A stretch of 12,408 nucleotides of DNA. It comes from JAZTZP01 sp045637525 (GTDB lineage: Bacteria; Bacillota; Clostridia; UBA1381). Where the stretch lies: contig JAZTZP010000178.1 of NCBI GenBank assembly GCA_045637525.1, forward strand, positions 1 to 12,408. Direction: 5' to 3'. The position numbers and the translations under genes were made by a program. The notes under the pieces are model-generated. The model was not told where the DNA came from. It saw only the letters and a program-made list of their open reading frames with translations, and did not search any database. Of this stretch, positions 6,161 through 12,408 are shown piece after piece. The first letter of the stretch is position 1, and every line of letters begins with the position of its first letter.

Positions 6161-9100
6161 TCAGATAAGCTTCCAGGTGCTGAACCATTTTAGAAATGTT
6201 ACGACATAGCTTTCATTTACGGGGATGCCTGTAAGCACCGGATAAAATGCAGTAAATAATGCGATTGCTGCAAAAGCTGTTATCAGTCCCGTAAATGAGG
6301 CAAGCTTGCGATTTGTTTTGTGTATATACAAAAGACAGTTGCAAATCATAAGCATCAGGAATATTACCATCGGGAAGTAGTGGTATATATATGTTGTACG
6401 CGCTATCGGTATCCAGAATATGAGCTGTGAGAAATATCCTGTAAGCAGAAAAACTGCTTTTTTATCGTTATTAATAAGAGCATAGTATATATTTATTATT
6501 ACGGCTATTATACCGCCCCACCAGAGCACCGGGTTTCCGAATGCGCTTATACTGCCTTTTATACCGTTTCCGTAGTCGTGCGAGTAGTACCATATAGGAC
6601 GGCGCATAATAATCCATTCATACCATTTTGATGAGAATGGGTGTGAGGAAGCTACAACGGTTTTGCTGTGATAAATAAACATATCACGTTGATTTTCTAA
6701 AATAACGTTTAAAGAGTAGTCACCACTGCATCTCATGAACGGTATATATATAAGCACATATATAATGACGGGTACTATTATAAAGAATAACACACACCAT
6801 AGAATTGTTTTAATCATTGCCGGCACGAATGTCGCTATTATATCGGCGTGGCTTATGCCGTGTGTTTCTTTATCCGGGTTTTGCTTTGCATAGCAGTATT
6901 CGTAAAAGCGTTTTCCCAAAACCGAAAAGAATATTACGGCAAGTCCGACACCGGCATAAACGGAGTTCCATTTGCAGGAGGCGGCAAGTCCGAAAAATAT
7001 TCCCGAAAGCGCTAAAGGCTTTAGTGTTTTTGAAAGCTTTGTATCGTAAAAGCTCATGGTACAGTAGCTGTACATAAACATATACATAAGTATTACGAAT
7101 GTTACGGTATATACATCAACAGATGACAGCCTTGACTGAACGAAGTGCATGAAATCGAAGGTGTATAAAATACAGCCGACGATGCATATACTTGTTTTCT
7201 TAAACATTTTCTTTGCAAAGATATATACGATGGGAACGAGAAGAACTCCGAACAGTGTTCCCATAAATCTCCAGCCGAAAGGACACATTCCGAAAATCAT
7301 AACTCCGACAGAAATCAAAAGCTTTCCGAGCGGAGGATGAGTCCATTCGTAAATATCAATGCCATGGATATATTCATACGCCGTGCGGGCGTGGTATATT
7401 TCATCAAAATACATACTGTTCATGAAGGTTGATGTTTCGGGGACGAGGCTTTGTTCGTCAAACAAGCCGGCATAGTCAGCGTGATTTACGGGGAGTATGA
7501 GCCCGTTATCGTTTCTTATAGCTATTTCCATGAACGAAAGCGGAAGGTTACTTGAAGATATTTCAATATATTTTCCTGTTGCATCTGTTTTCTTTTCTGT
7601 CCAGTCAAAAACATACATCCCGTCAAATGAATCTGAGAAGGTTTCATTGCCGGAGCTGTCCGTAATGCGGATATCGAGGGTTCTGTTTTCGTCTATATTT
7701 GTATTTGAAAGATAGATGAATATGTCGTTTAAATGAGTATCCTCCGTAAGCTCTAAAACGACAGGCTCATGAGCTGTATATACAGACTGAGGTGCGACTG
7801 TATCGCCGAGATTTGAAAATGCGGTAACACCGTATATTATTGTAAGAGCTGTCATTGCAAGAGCATCTGTCTTTGAGAGACGTACCGGTTTTTTTGAGCG
7901 CTCGATTCCCGGTTTATATATAATATCTTTAACGGGTTTTTGGGGGACGGTCGGATCACTGTGCGATATTTTAAACACCGATAAGACAAACACCAAAAAT
8001 ATAATAATATTTATCACAGATGCTACGGTAATGACCGGTGATTTAAAATATTTGTTTATATCTGTTTCATATACGAATAAAATCCAGGCGTAGTTAAAAA
8101 ACTGCGAGGCTGAAACAAGTATATATGACAAAAATGACAGCCCTGAGCCGTTTTGGCAAAAGCCCATAAGCAGAAGTACCGGTGCGGCAAATGCATAGCG
8201 TTCATGCATATGAGTTGAGAGCATGAATGTTCCGAATATAAGAACAGCTCCCGAAAAAAAGAACTTATCTGCTGATTTTTGCTTAAAGAAAATGTATGTT
8301 GAGAAAATACATACAAGAGCAATTCCCGAAAAGCCGATACCGTTTACAACGGGCGAAACGGGATCCCAGTTCTTGCCCATGGCACCCCATATATTAAACG
8401 CATTTACCGTTGCATACGGATAAGAGCCTATGGTTTGTATATATTGGGAAATAACCGCTTTCACTCCGAACGGGAGCGAGAGGAGAACAAACAATACAAG
8501 CCCGAAAAGCAACGCAAGTGCATATTTTACAATCTTTTTTATATTAAAATCCGGGTATATTGCATTTTCAATTACCGAGAAAATCAGCAGTGGACAAAGC
8601 ATCAGCGACTGTGGTTTTATGAATATACACAGTATGAACATAAAAATCCCGTATACGGTCTTTTTGTTATACAGTAAAAGTACGAATATGACTGCAAAAA
8701 GAGTGTATACCGAATCAACCTGACCCCAAAGCGAGGTGTCGGTTATAACATACGGGTTTAAAAGATAGAAGGCTGAAATGAGTGAAGATGTTTTATCGGA
8801 AAACTTCTTTTTTGCCGTTATGTATATAACTGTACATATGAGCAGATCGCATACGGCGGCAGGAAGCTTTAAAATAACACCTTCTAAGACCTGACCGGGC
8901 TCTGTAAAGCTGTTTATTGCACCTAATATATAAAGGACATACATATATCCCGGCGGATAGTCGGTAAAGGAATCGGCGGTATAGAAATTTTTCATACCGT
9001 TTTCAAAAACCATGGACGACCAGCCCGAAAAACAGCTCATATCGGTTTCATGCCCGTAATAACAGGCTGAGAGCATAACACGTAAAGCCGCACCGAATAA

Positions 9101-9226
9101 CAAAAGAAACGGAAATACAGAAAAAGACGATGTGCGGCATATAGTATTTTTGCCGGAGAAGAGGCGTATATACGCCACCGCTCCGACTGCAAGCCATAAT
9201 AAAATTAATGAATAAACAATAATCAT
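6161..9226 (-). CDS. Two-module GT-C glycosyltransferase: Gpi18-like half fused to a protein-mannosyltransferase (PMT, GT39) half
   Basis: Integral membrane enzyme, expected to use a polyprenyl-phosphate sugar and act on the outer face of the membrane. Residue numbers count from the upstream ATG at 9235. The first ~425 residues are multi-spanning and carry Gpi18-type mannosyltransferase (COG5542) marks: HETD (62-65), DYPPGYMYVL (92-101), LWGQVDS (169-175), KPQ (207-209) and THMHERY (341-347). After a basic linker and one helix (~458-472) comes a soluble beta-rich stretch (~485-605). A second multi-spanning half then carries PMT/GT39 marks: FDE (610-612), THPPLGK (632-638), FGWRF (653-657), SRLSSVDVYT (701-710), SCKWNS (753-758) and the C-terminal YIYHYFP (949-955). 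At about 1020 residues it is twice a normal GT-C enzyme. Start 9226 is preferred because AAGGA lies nine bases upstream; the ATG at 9235 directly abuts AAGGA. Donor sugar and acceptor cannot be read from the sequence. Confidence 0.88.
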   Translation of the reverse strand: MIIVYSLILLWLAVGAVAYIRLFSGKNTICRTSSFSVFPFLLLFGAALRVMLSACYYGHETDMSCFSGWSSMVFENGMKNFYTADSFTDYPPGYMYVLYILGAINSFTEPGQVLEGVILKLPAAVCDLLICTVIYITAKKKFSDKTSSLISAFYLLNPYVITDTSLWGQVDSVYTLFAVIFVLLLYNKKTVYGIFMFILCIFIKPQSLMLCPLLIFSVIENAIYPDFNIKKIVKYALALLFGLVLFVLLSLPFGVKAVISQYIQTIGSYPYATVNAFNIWGAMGKNWDPVSPVVNGIGFSGIALVCIFSTYIFFKQKSADKFFFSGAVLIFGTFMLSTHMHERYAFAAPVLLLMGFCQNGSGLSFLSYILVSASQFFNYAWILFVYETDINKYFKSPVITVASVINIIIFLVFVLSVFKISHSDPTVPQKPVKDIIYKPGIERSKKPVRLSKTDALAMTALTIIYGVTAFSNLGDTVAPQSVYTAHEPVVLELTEDTHLNDIFIYLSNTNIDENRTLDIRITDSSGNETFSDSFDGMYVFDWTEKKTDATGKYIEISSSNLPLSFMEIAIRNDNGLILPVNHADYAGLFDEQSLVPETSTFMNSMYFDEIYHARTAYEYIHGIDIYEWTHPPLGKLLISVGVMIFGMCPFGWRFMGTLFGVLLVPIVYIFAKKMFKKTSICIVGCILYTFDFMHFVQSRLSSVDVYTVTFVILMYMFMYSYCTMSFYDTKLSKTLKPLALSGIFFGLAASCKWNSVYAGVGLAVIFFSVLGKRFYEYCYAKQNPDKETHGISHADIIATFVPAMIKTILWCVLFFIIVPVIIYVLIYIPFMRCSGDYSLNVILENQRDMFIYHSKTVVASSHPFSSKWYEWIIMRRPIWYYSHDYGNGIKGSISAFGNPVLWWGGIIAVIINIYYALINNDKKAVFLLTGYFSQLIFWIPIARTTYIYHYFPMVIFLMLMICNCLLYIHKTNRKLASFTGLITAFAAIALFTAFYPVLTGIPVNESYVVTFLKWFSTWKLI

Positions 9227-9235
9227 ATAAAACAT

Positions 9236-9240
9236 TCCTT
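9236..9240 (-). promoter_or_regulatory. Ribosome site deciding the glycosyltransferase start, within the previous stop
   Basis: The - strand reads TAAGGAATG, so AAGGA shares the two A's of the TAA stop of peptidase A. It touches the ATG at 9235 with no spacer but is nine bases from the in-frame ATG at 9226. The latter is therefore the likelier start. The arrangement implies coupled translation of the two genes. Confidence 0.65.
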
Positions 9241-10204
9241 ATTTAATAAATGCATTTATAAGTTTTATGCAGGCGTCTATATCTTTTAGTGACGCCATTT
9301 CAGACGGTGAGTGGATATACCTTGTGGGAACTGAAACTCCGCCTGCTTTTACACCGGCGCCCGTTAGATGAATTGCGCCGGCATCTGTTCCGCCGTCAGT
9401 CATGATTTCAAGCTGATAAGGTATATTGTTGACCTTTGCCGCTTCGATAAGAGCAGTTCTTACCTCGGGATGGCACATTATTGAATGATCCATAACCTTT
9501 ATTGCCGCGCCTTTGCCCATAGAGACCGCCATATCCGGGCAGTTGGGAGTATCACCTGTATCTGTTACATCTACGGCAAGGGCATAGTCGGGATTTATAC
9601 CGAAGGCGGAGGTTTTAGCACCGCGAAGTCCCAGCTCCTCCTGCACCGTAAACACAAAATAAATATCATTTTCAGAGTCTGAGGCGGTTTTCATTGCCTC
9701 AAGCAGAATATAACATCCGGCACGGTTATCAAGCGCTTTTGAGATTATAACTGATTCGCTTACTGCAGGCTCGCCGTAAAATGCCGCTGTATCACCGATT
9801 TTCACAAGCTTTTCAGCTTCTTCACGAGAGGCTGCGCCTATATCAATAAACATTTTGTTAAGAGCCGGCTTTTCTGCATTTTCTTCAAGACACACAACTC
9901 CGGTAACGCCGTTTTTGAAAACAACACGACGACAGTTTAAGTCTTTTGTATATAAATATCCTACGCTTCCGAAACGCAGAAACCCTTTTTCATCTATAAA
10001 TGTTACGATAACGCCTATTTCATCCATATGGGCGGCGAGCATGATTTTTTTGCCGTTTCCGGGCTTTCTTACGATAAGATTTCCCAAAGCGTCTGTTTTT
10101 GTTTCAAATCCGTATTTTTCGGTTTCGTTTATTAAAAAATTGCGGATTTCAGATTCAGCGCCCGACGGCGAATTTATACTTAAAAGCTTTTTTAATGTTT
10201 CCAT
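9239..10204 (-). CDS. M42 family metallo-aminopeptidase, copy A (short form)
   Basis: Cytosolic di-metal (Zn/Co) aminopeptidase of the M42 (FrvX/TET) family, which trims short peptides and usually forms dodecameric tetrahedra. The full metal and catalytic set is visible: H59 and D61 in AAHMDEIG, bridging D159 in ALDNRAG, catalytic E189 and metal-binding E190 in VQEELGLRGA, D212 in AVDVTD, and H298 in RYIHSP. With 321 residues it is the shortest of the three copies. The segment between about 100 and 118 lacks the 'G-x-K-x-x-H-L-Q' stretch of copies B and C, and seems contracted in the family's PDZ-like oligomerisation domain. ATG 10204 has GGAGG nine bases upstream and overlaps the end of copy B by 13 bases. 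Substrate preference (acidic, neutral or basic N-termini) cannot be read here. Confidence 0.93.
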   Translation of the reverse strand: METLKKLLSINSPSGAESEIRNFLINETEKYGFETKTDALGNLIVRKPGNGKKIMLAAHMDEIGVIVTFIDEKGFLRFGSVGYLYTKDLNCRRVVFKNGVTGVVCLEENAEKPALNKMFIDIGAASREEAEKLVKIGDTAAFYGEPAVSESVIISKALDNRAGCYILLEAMKTASDSENDIYFVFTVQEELGLRGAKTSAFGINPDYALAVDVTDTGDTPNCPDMAVSMGKGAAIKVMDHSIMCHPEVRTALIEAAKVNNIPYQLEIMTDGGTDAGAIHLTGAGVKAGGVSVPTRYIHSPSEMASLKDIDACIKLINAFIK

Positions 10205-11217
10205 TTCATTAATCCTCCGATGTTTTTACAGAATTGTACGGCTAAATCCGTTACTGCTTTTATATCTGTCTTTGATGCGACTCCGACCGGGGAGTGCAGG
10301 TATCTGCAAGGAACTGATGCCACGACACATTTTACGCCCTCGCGGCTTAAATGGATTGCACCGGCATCATTTCCGCCCATGGTGGTTTTTTTGTACTGGA
10401 CAGGGATTTTAATATTTTCGGCAAGTGCGGACAGTGAATTTAATAATTCTCTGTCAGAAACAGAAGCTCTGTCCATTATGGAAAGTGCCGCACCGCCGCC
10501 GCATACCGTTACCTGTTCATGTGGTTCGGTTTTGTATACATCGGCACAGGTTGTGCTTTCCAGGACAAGACACACATCGGGAGCAACTCTGAATGAGGCA
10601 ATCTGAGCTCCGCGAACTCCGACTTCCTCTTGCACGGTGAAGACTGCGTATAAATCGTAGTCATAATCGTGTTTTAAAACTTCGCACAGAGCATAACAGC
10701 CGACACGGTCGTCTATTGCTTTTGCTTTGATTTTATCAGAGCCGAAATCAGCGTATTTTGTATCGAATGCGACATATTCTCCGAGCCTGACAAGAGAAGC
10801 TGCTTCTTCCTTTGTTTTTGCGCCGATGTCTATAAAGAGACTGCTGATTTTCGGCACGCTCTCACGCTCGTCGGGGGACTGAAGATGTATGGCTTTCATA
10901 CCGATTACACCCGGTACGCCACCCGATGTTCTGACACGTTTTGAAATTATTACACGTGTGTCTATTCCGCCTACGGTTTTGAATTTTAAGTAGCCTTTAT
11001 CTGTAAAACCGCTTACAATAAAGCCTACTTCATCCATATGCGCACATACCATAACCTTTTTATCGGAGTGTTTTCCTTTTTTGAAGGCTGTTATGTTGCC
11101 CATGGAATCTGTTTTTATATCATCGGCGTATGGGCGTATTTCGGATAAAATGATATTTCTTATTCTATCCTCGTTTCCGCTCACGCCGTCTGTATTGCAA
11201 AGTGTTTCTAAAAGCAT
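10192..11217 (-). CDS. M42 family metallo-aminopeptidase, copy B
   Basis: Second of three tandem M42 peptidases; same fold and role as its neighbours. Numbering from the upstream ATG at 11223, the active-site set is H62 and D64 (CAHMDEVG), D171 (AIDDRVG), E199 and E200 (VQEEVGVRGA), E222 (VLEST) and H310 (RYLHSP). A glutamate at 222 replaces the aspartate of copies A and C as metal ligand, a conservative variant I believe occurs elsewhere in the family. It retains the KAIHLQSPDE segment missing from copy A. GGAGG (11225-11229) is one base from the ATG at 11223 but seven bases from the in-frame ATG at 11217, so the protein probably starts MLLETL (341 residues). Its start lies inside copy C and its end inside copy A, which suggests coupled translation. 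Confidence 0.92.
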   Translation of the reverse strand: MLLETLCNTDGVSGNEDRIRNIILSEIRPYADDIKTDSMGNITAFKKGKHSDKKVMVCAHMDEVGFIVSGFTDKGYLKFKTVGGIDTRVIISKRVRTSGGVPGVIGMKAIHLQSPDERESVPKISSLFIDIGAKTKEEAASLVRLGEYVAFDTKYADFGSDKIKAKAIDDRVGCYALCEVLKHDYDYDLYAVFTVQEEVGVRGAQIASFRVAPDVCLVLESTTCADVYKTEPHEQVTVCGGGAALSIMDRASVSDRELLNSLSALAENIKIPVQYKKTTMGGNDAGAIHLSREGVKCVVASVPCRYLHSPVGVASKTDIKAVTDLAVQFCKNIGGLMKWKH

Positions 11218-12248
11218 AGCCATTCCTCCGTATTGCTGTCGAGTTCGCTTATAAAAAATGTGAGCAAATCAGAGGTTGCTTCTACATCCTTTATATCGAG
11301 CGTTTCAACGCTTGTATGCATATATTTAAGAGGTATTGAAAGAAGTGCGGTCGGAACGCCGCCTCCGCTTACTTGTATTACCCAGGCATCTGTTCCGGTA
11401 TTTCCGCCGTCTACATCTGTTTCTATTTTTATGTTGTGTCTTTTTGCAGTAGCAAAAAGTCTGTCGGCAACCTTTGGATGAATATTGGGCCCGATTGTGA
11501 TTACTGTTCCTGAGCCCGCATCAAATGCGTTTTCGGAATTGTCGGGAGTGATGGCATGGCACACGTCAATCGCTACGGCGATGTCGGGAGCTATATCATA
11601 TGCGGCAGTTTTTGCACCGCGGCATCCCACTTCTTCGGACACAGAACATACGGCATAAACGTCGACCTCTGTTTTAACCTTTTGTAAATTTTTCAGCACG
11701 TTTATAACGGCAGCTATACCGGCTCTGTCGTCAAGTGTTTTTCCCGAAAACATTGTACCGGCGAGCTTTGTGGGCGGACAGGCGAATGTTATGCTGTCGC
11801 CGACTGAAACGAGCTCTCTTACTTTATCGGGCTCGTATCCCGTATCAACCGACATATCTTCCGGTTTCATGCTTTTTTTGCTTTCTTCCGGAGTCTGAAG
11901 ATGGGGAGGCTTTGCTCCTATTATGCCGGGAATATCTTTTTTTCCGTGGATTATTACCTCGGCGCCGGGGAGGATTCGTCTGTCTACTCCGCCGATGTTT
12001 GCAAAGGTAATAAAACCGTTTTTATCAATGTTTTTTACCATAAGTCCTATTTCATCTATATGGCCTTCTATCATAATCTTTTTAGCATTCGGTTTGCCTG
12101 AGCGTTTTACCGCTATAACGCTTCCTAATGTATCTTTATAAACTTCATCGGCATACGGTGCGATAAGCTCTGCTATTTTATCGGAAATAAGATATTCAAA
12201 TCCCGAAATACCATGAAGAGTGCTGAGTTTAGTTAAAAGTTGCTCCAA
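11208..12248 (-). CDS. M42 family metallo-aminopeptidase, copy C (first gene of the operon)
   Basis: First and longest (346 residues) of the tandem M42 aminopeptidases. Expected to be cytosolic, di-metal and TET-forming. Active-site residues are all present: H63 and D65 (EGHIDEIG), D173 (TLDDRAG), E205 and E206 (VSEEVGCRGA), D228 (AIDVCH) and H311 (KYMHTS). The PPHLQTPEE stretch at 114-122 is intact. It differs from A and B around GGNTGTDAW and KYMHTSVE, where A and B share GGxDAGAIHL and RY(I/L)HSP. C is thus the outlier and A/B the closer pair. The start is TTG, with AAGGAAG ending seven bases upstream; no ATG lies nearby. A hairpin-array element begins only a few bases upstream of this ribosome site, so any promoter lies within or beyond that element. 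Confidence 0.93.
   Translation of the reverse strand: MEQLLTKLSTLHGISGFEYLISDKIAELIAPYADEVYKDTLGSVIAVKRSGKPNAKKIMIEGHIDEIGLMVKNIDKNGFITFANIGGVDRRILPGAEVIIHGKKDIPGIIGAKPPHLQTPEESKKSMKPEDMSVDTGYEPDKVRELVSVGDSITFACPPTKLAGTMFSGKTLDDRAGIAAVINVLKNLQKVKTEVDVYAVCSVSEEVGCRGAKTAAYDIAPDIAVAIDVCHAITPDNSENAFDAGSGTVITIGPNIHPKVADRLFATAKRHNIKIETDVDGGNTGTDAWVIQVSGGGVPTALLSIPLKYMHTSVETLDIKDVEATSDLLTFFISELDSNTEEWLCF
11225..11229 (-). promoter_or_regulatory. Ribosome site deciding the copy B start
   Basis: GGAGG is followed by AATGGCT and then ATG on the - strand. The first ATG (11223) would leave a one-base spacer, the second (11217) a seven-base spacer. The second is favoured. The site lies within the coding end of copy C. 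Confidence 0.7.
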
Positions 12249-12256
12249 ATTTACAC

Positions 12257-12264
12257 TTCCTTCC
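12257..12264 (-). promoter_or_regulatory. Ribosome binding site of the M42 operon, next to array 2
   Basis: GGAAGGAA on the - strand precedes the TTG start at 12248. It is separated from the terminal AATTATAGTTTA motif of the second hairpin array by only three bases. This is nearly the same junction as at radA: on the coding strand both read TAAACTATAATT, then T/C, then ACGGA. Confidence 0.75.
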
Positions 12265-12267
12265 GTG

Positions 12268-12408
12268 AATTATAGTTTAGCGACTTGAATAAGTCGCTAA
12301 ACGCGATATAAATCCCTAACGGGATTTTCGATATGTGCTAACGCACGCGATATGCCTGTCGGCGCGATATGTTTGCTTCGCAAACGTTATGGAAGAAAAA
12401 ATGCAAAG
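12268..12408. repeat. Second hairpin-array element (GCGATAT separators), cut by the window edge
   Basis: The element opens with AATTATAGTTTA (12268-12279), the same end motif as the array upstream of radA, and a 12-bp terminal hairpin (12275-12286 with 12291-12302, loop GAAT). Then come four separator-plus-hairpin units. Separators are GCGATAT at 12303-12309, 12347-12353 and 12364-12370, and the variant TCGATAT at 12328-12334. Hairpins are 12310-12327 (7 bp), 12335-12346 (4 bp), 12354-12363 (3 bp) and 12371-12385 (6 bp). Then comes the core GTTATGGAA (12386-12394), followed by GAAAA. The order and number of units match the left half of array 1, but separator and stem sequences differ. Only the left half is present; a mirror half with ATATCGC separators should follow outside the window. 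Confidence 0.85.
12275..12302. repeat. Terminal hairpin of array 2
   Basis: GTTTAGCGACTT and its exact reverse complement AAGTCGCTAAAC form a 12-bp stem with a four-base loop. It begins within the shared AATTATAGTTTA end motif and lies just upstream of the M42 operon's ribosome site. It is on the promoter side of the operon, so it is not a terminator for it, and no T-tract follows on either strand. Confidence 0.75.

Noticed and set aside
8056..8322. 88-codon - strand frame within the glycosyltransferase
   Set aside because: It is a different frame of a gene whose main frame has strong GT-C motifs on both sides.
9855..10412. 185-codon + strand open frame inside the M42 genes
   Set aside because: It is antisense to two M42 genes with complete active-site motifs and has no family features of its own.

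Overview
The window looks like a chromosomal segment of a Gram-positive bacterium of the Clostridia type. A protein with C-terminal S-layer-homology (SLH) repeats, a secreted protein with a copper-amine-oxidase-N-like 'stalk' domain, strong GGAGG-type ribosome sites, TTG starts and three M42 peptidases all fit that group. I cannot place it at genus level. No mobile-element gene, phage gene, tRNA, rRNA or CRISPR array is visible.

Layout: two transcription units converge. On the + strand, radA (354-1721) is followed after 11 bases by a secreted WG-repeat/SLH protein (1733-3598). On the - strand, reading from the right edge inward, are three overlapping M42 metallo-aminopeptidase genes (C 12248-11208, B 11217-10192, A 10204-9239). 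They are followed by a very large two-module membrane glycosyltransferase (9226-6161; Gpi18-like half plus protein-mannosyltransferase half) and a secreted stalk-domain protein (6126-3628). The five - strand genes overlap or lie within 34 bases of one another and read as one operon. The units meet at a long A-tract/hairpin/T-tract palindrome (3575-3611), which looks like a bidirectional terminator.

The most unusual content is non-coding. Bases 2-342, directly upstream of radA, are an almost continuous array of short hairpins separated by a constant heptamer. The heptamer is GTGAAAT four times in the left half and its reverse complement ATTTCAC four times in the right half, mirror-symmetric about base ~170, and the array is bounded by a 15-base terminal inverted repeat. 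A second array starts at 12268, directly upstream of the M42 operon, and runs off the window. It has the same layout: the same AATTATAGTTTA end, then four heptamer-plus-hairpin units, then the same GTTATGGAA core. Its heptamer is different (GCGATAT) and so are its stem sequences. In both cases the terminal motif ends 3-4 bases from the Shine-Dalgarno sequence of the adjacent operon's first gene. This looks like a family of structure-conserved, sequence-diversified hairpin-array elements placed at operon 5' ends. I cannot assign them to a named family.

Functional picture: RadA is a DNA-recombination housekeeping protein. The remaining genes mix the cell envelope (SLH protein, GT-C glycosyltransferase, stalk-domain protein) with cytosolic peptide turnover (M42). 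Glycosylation of the secreted neighbour by the glycosyltransferase, and mixed oligomers among the three peptidases, are inferences from context only.
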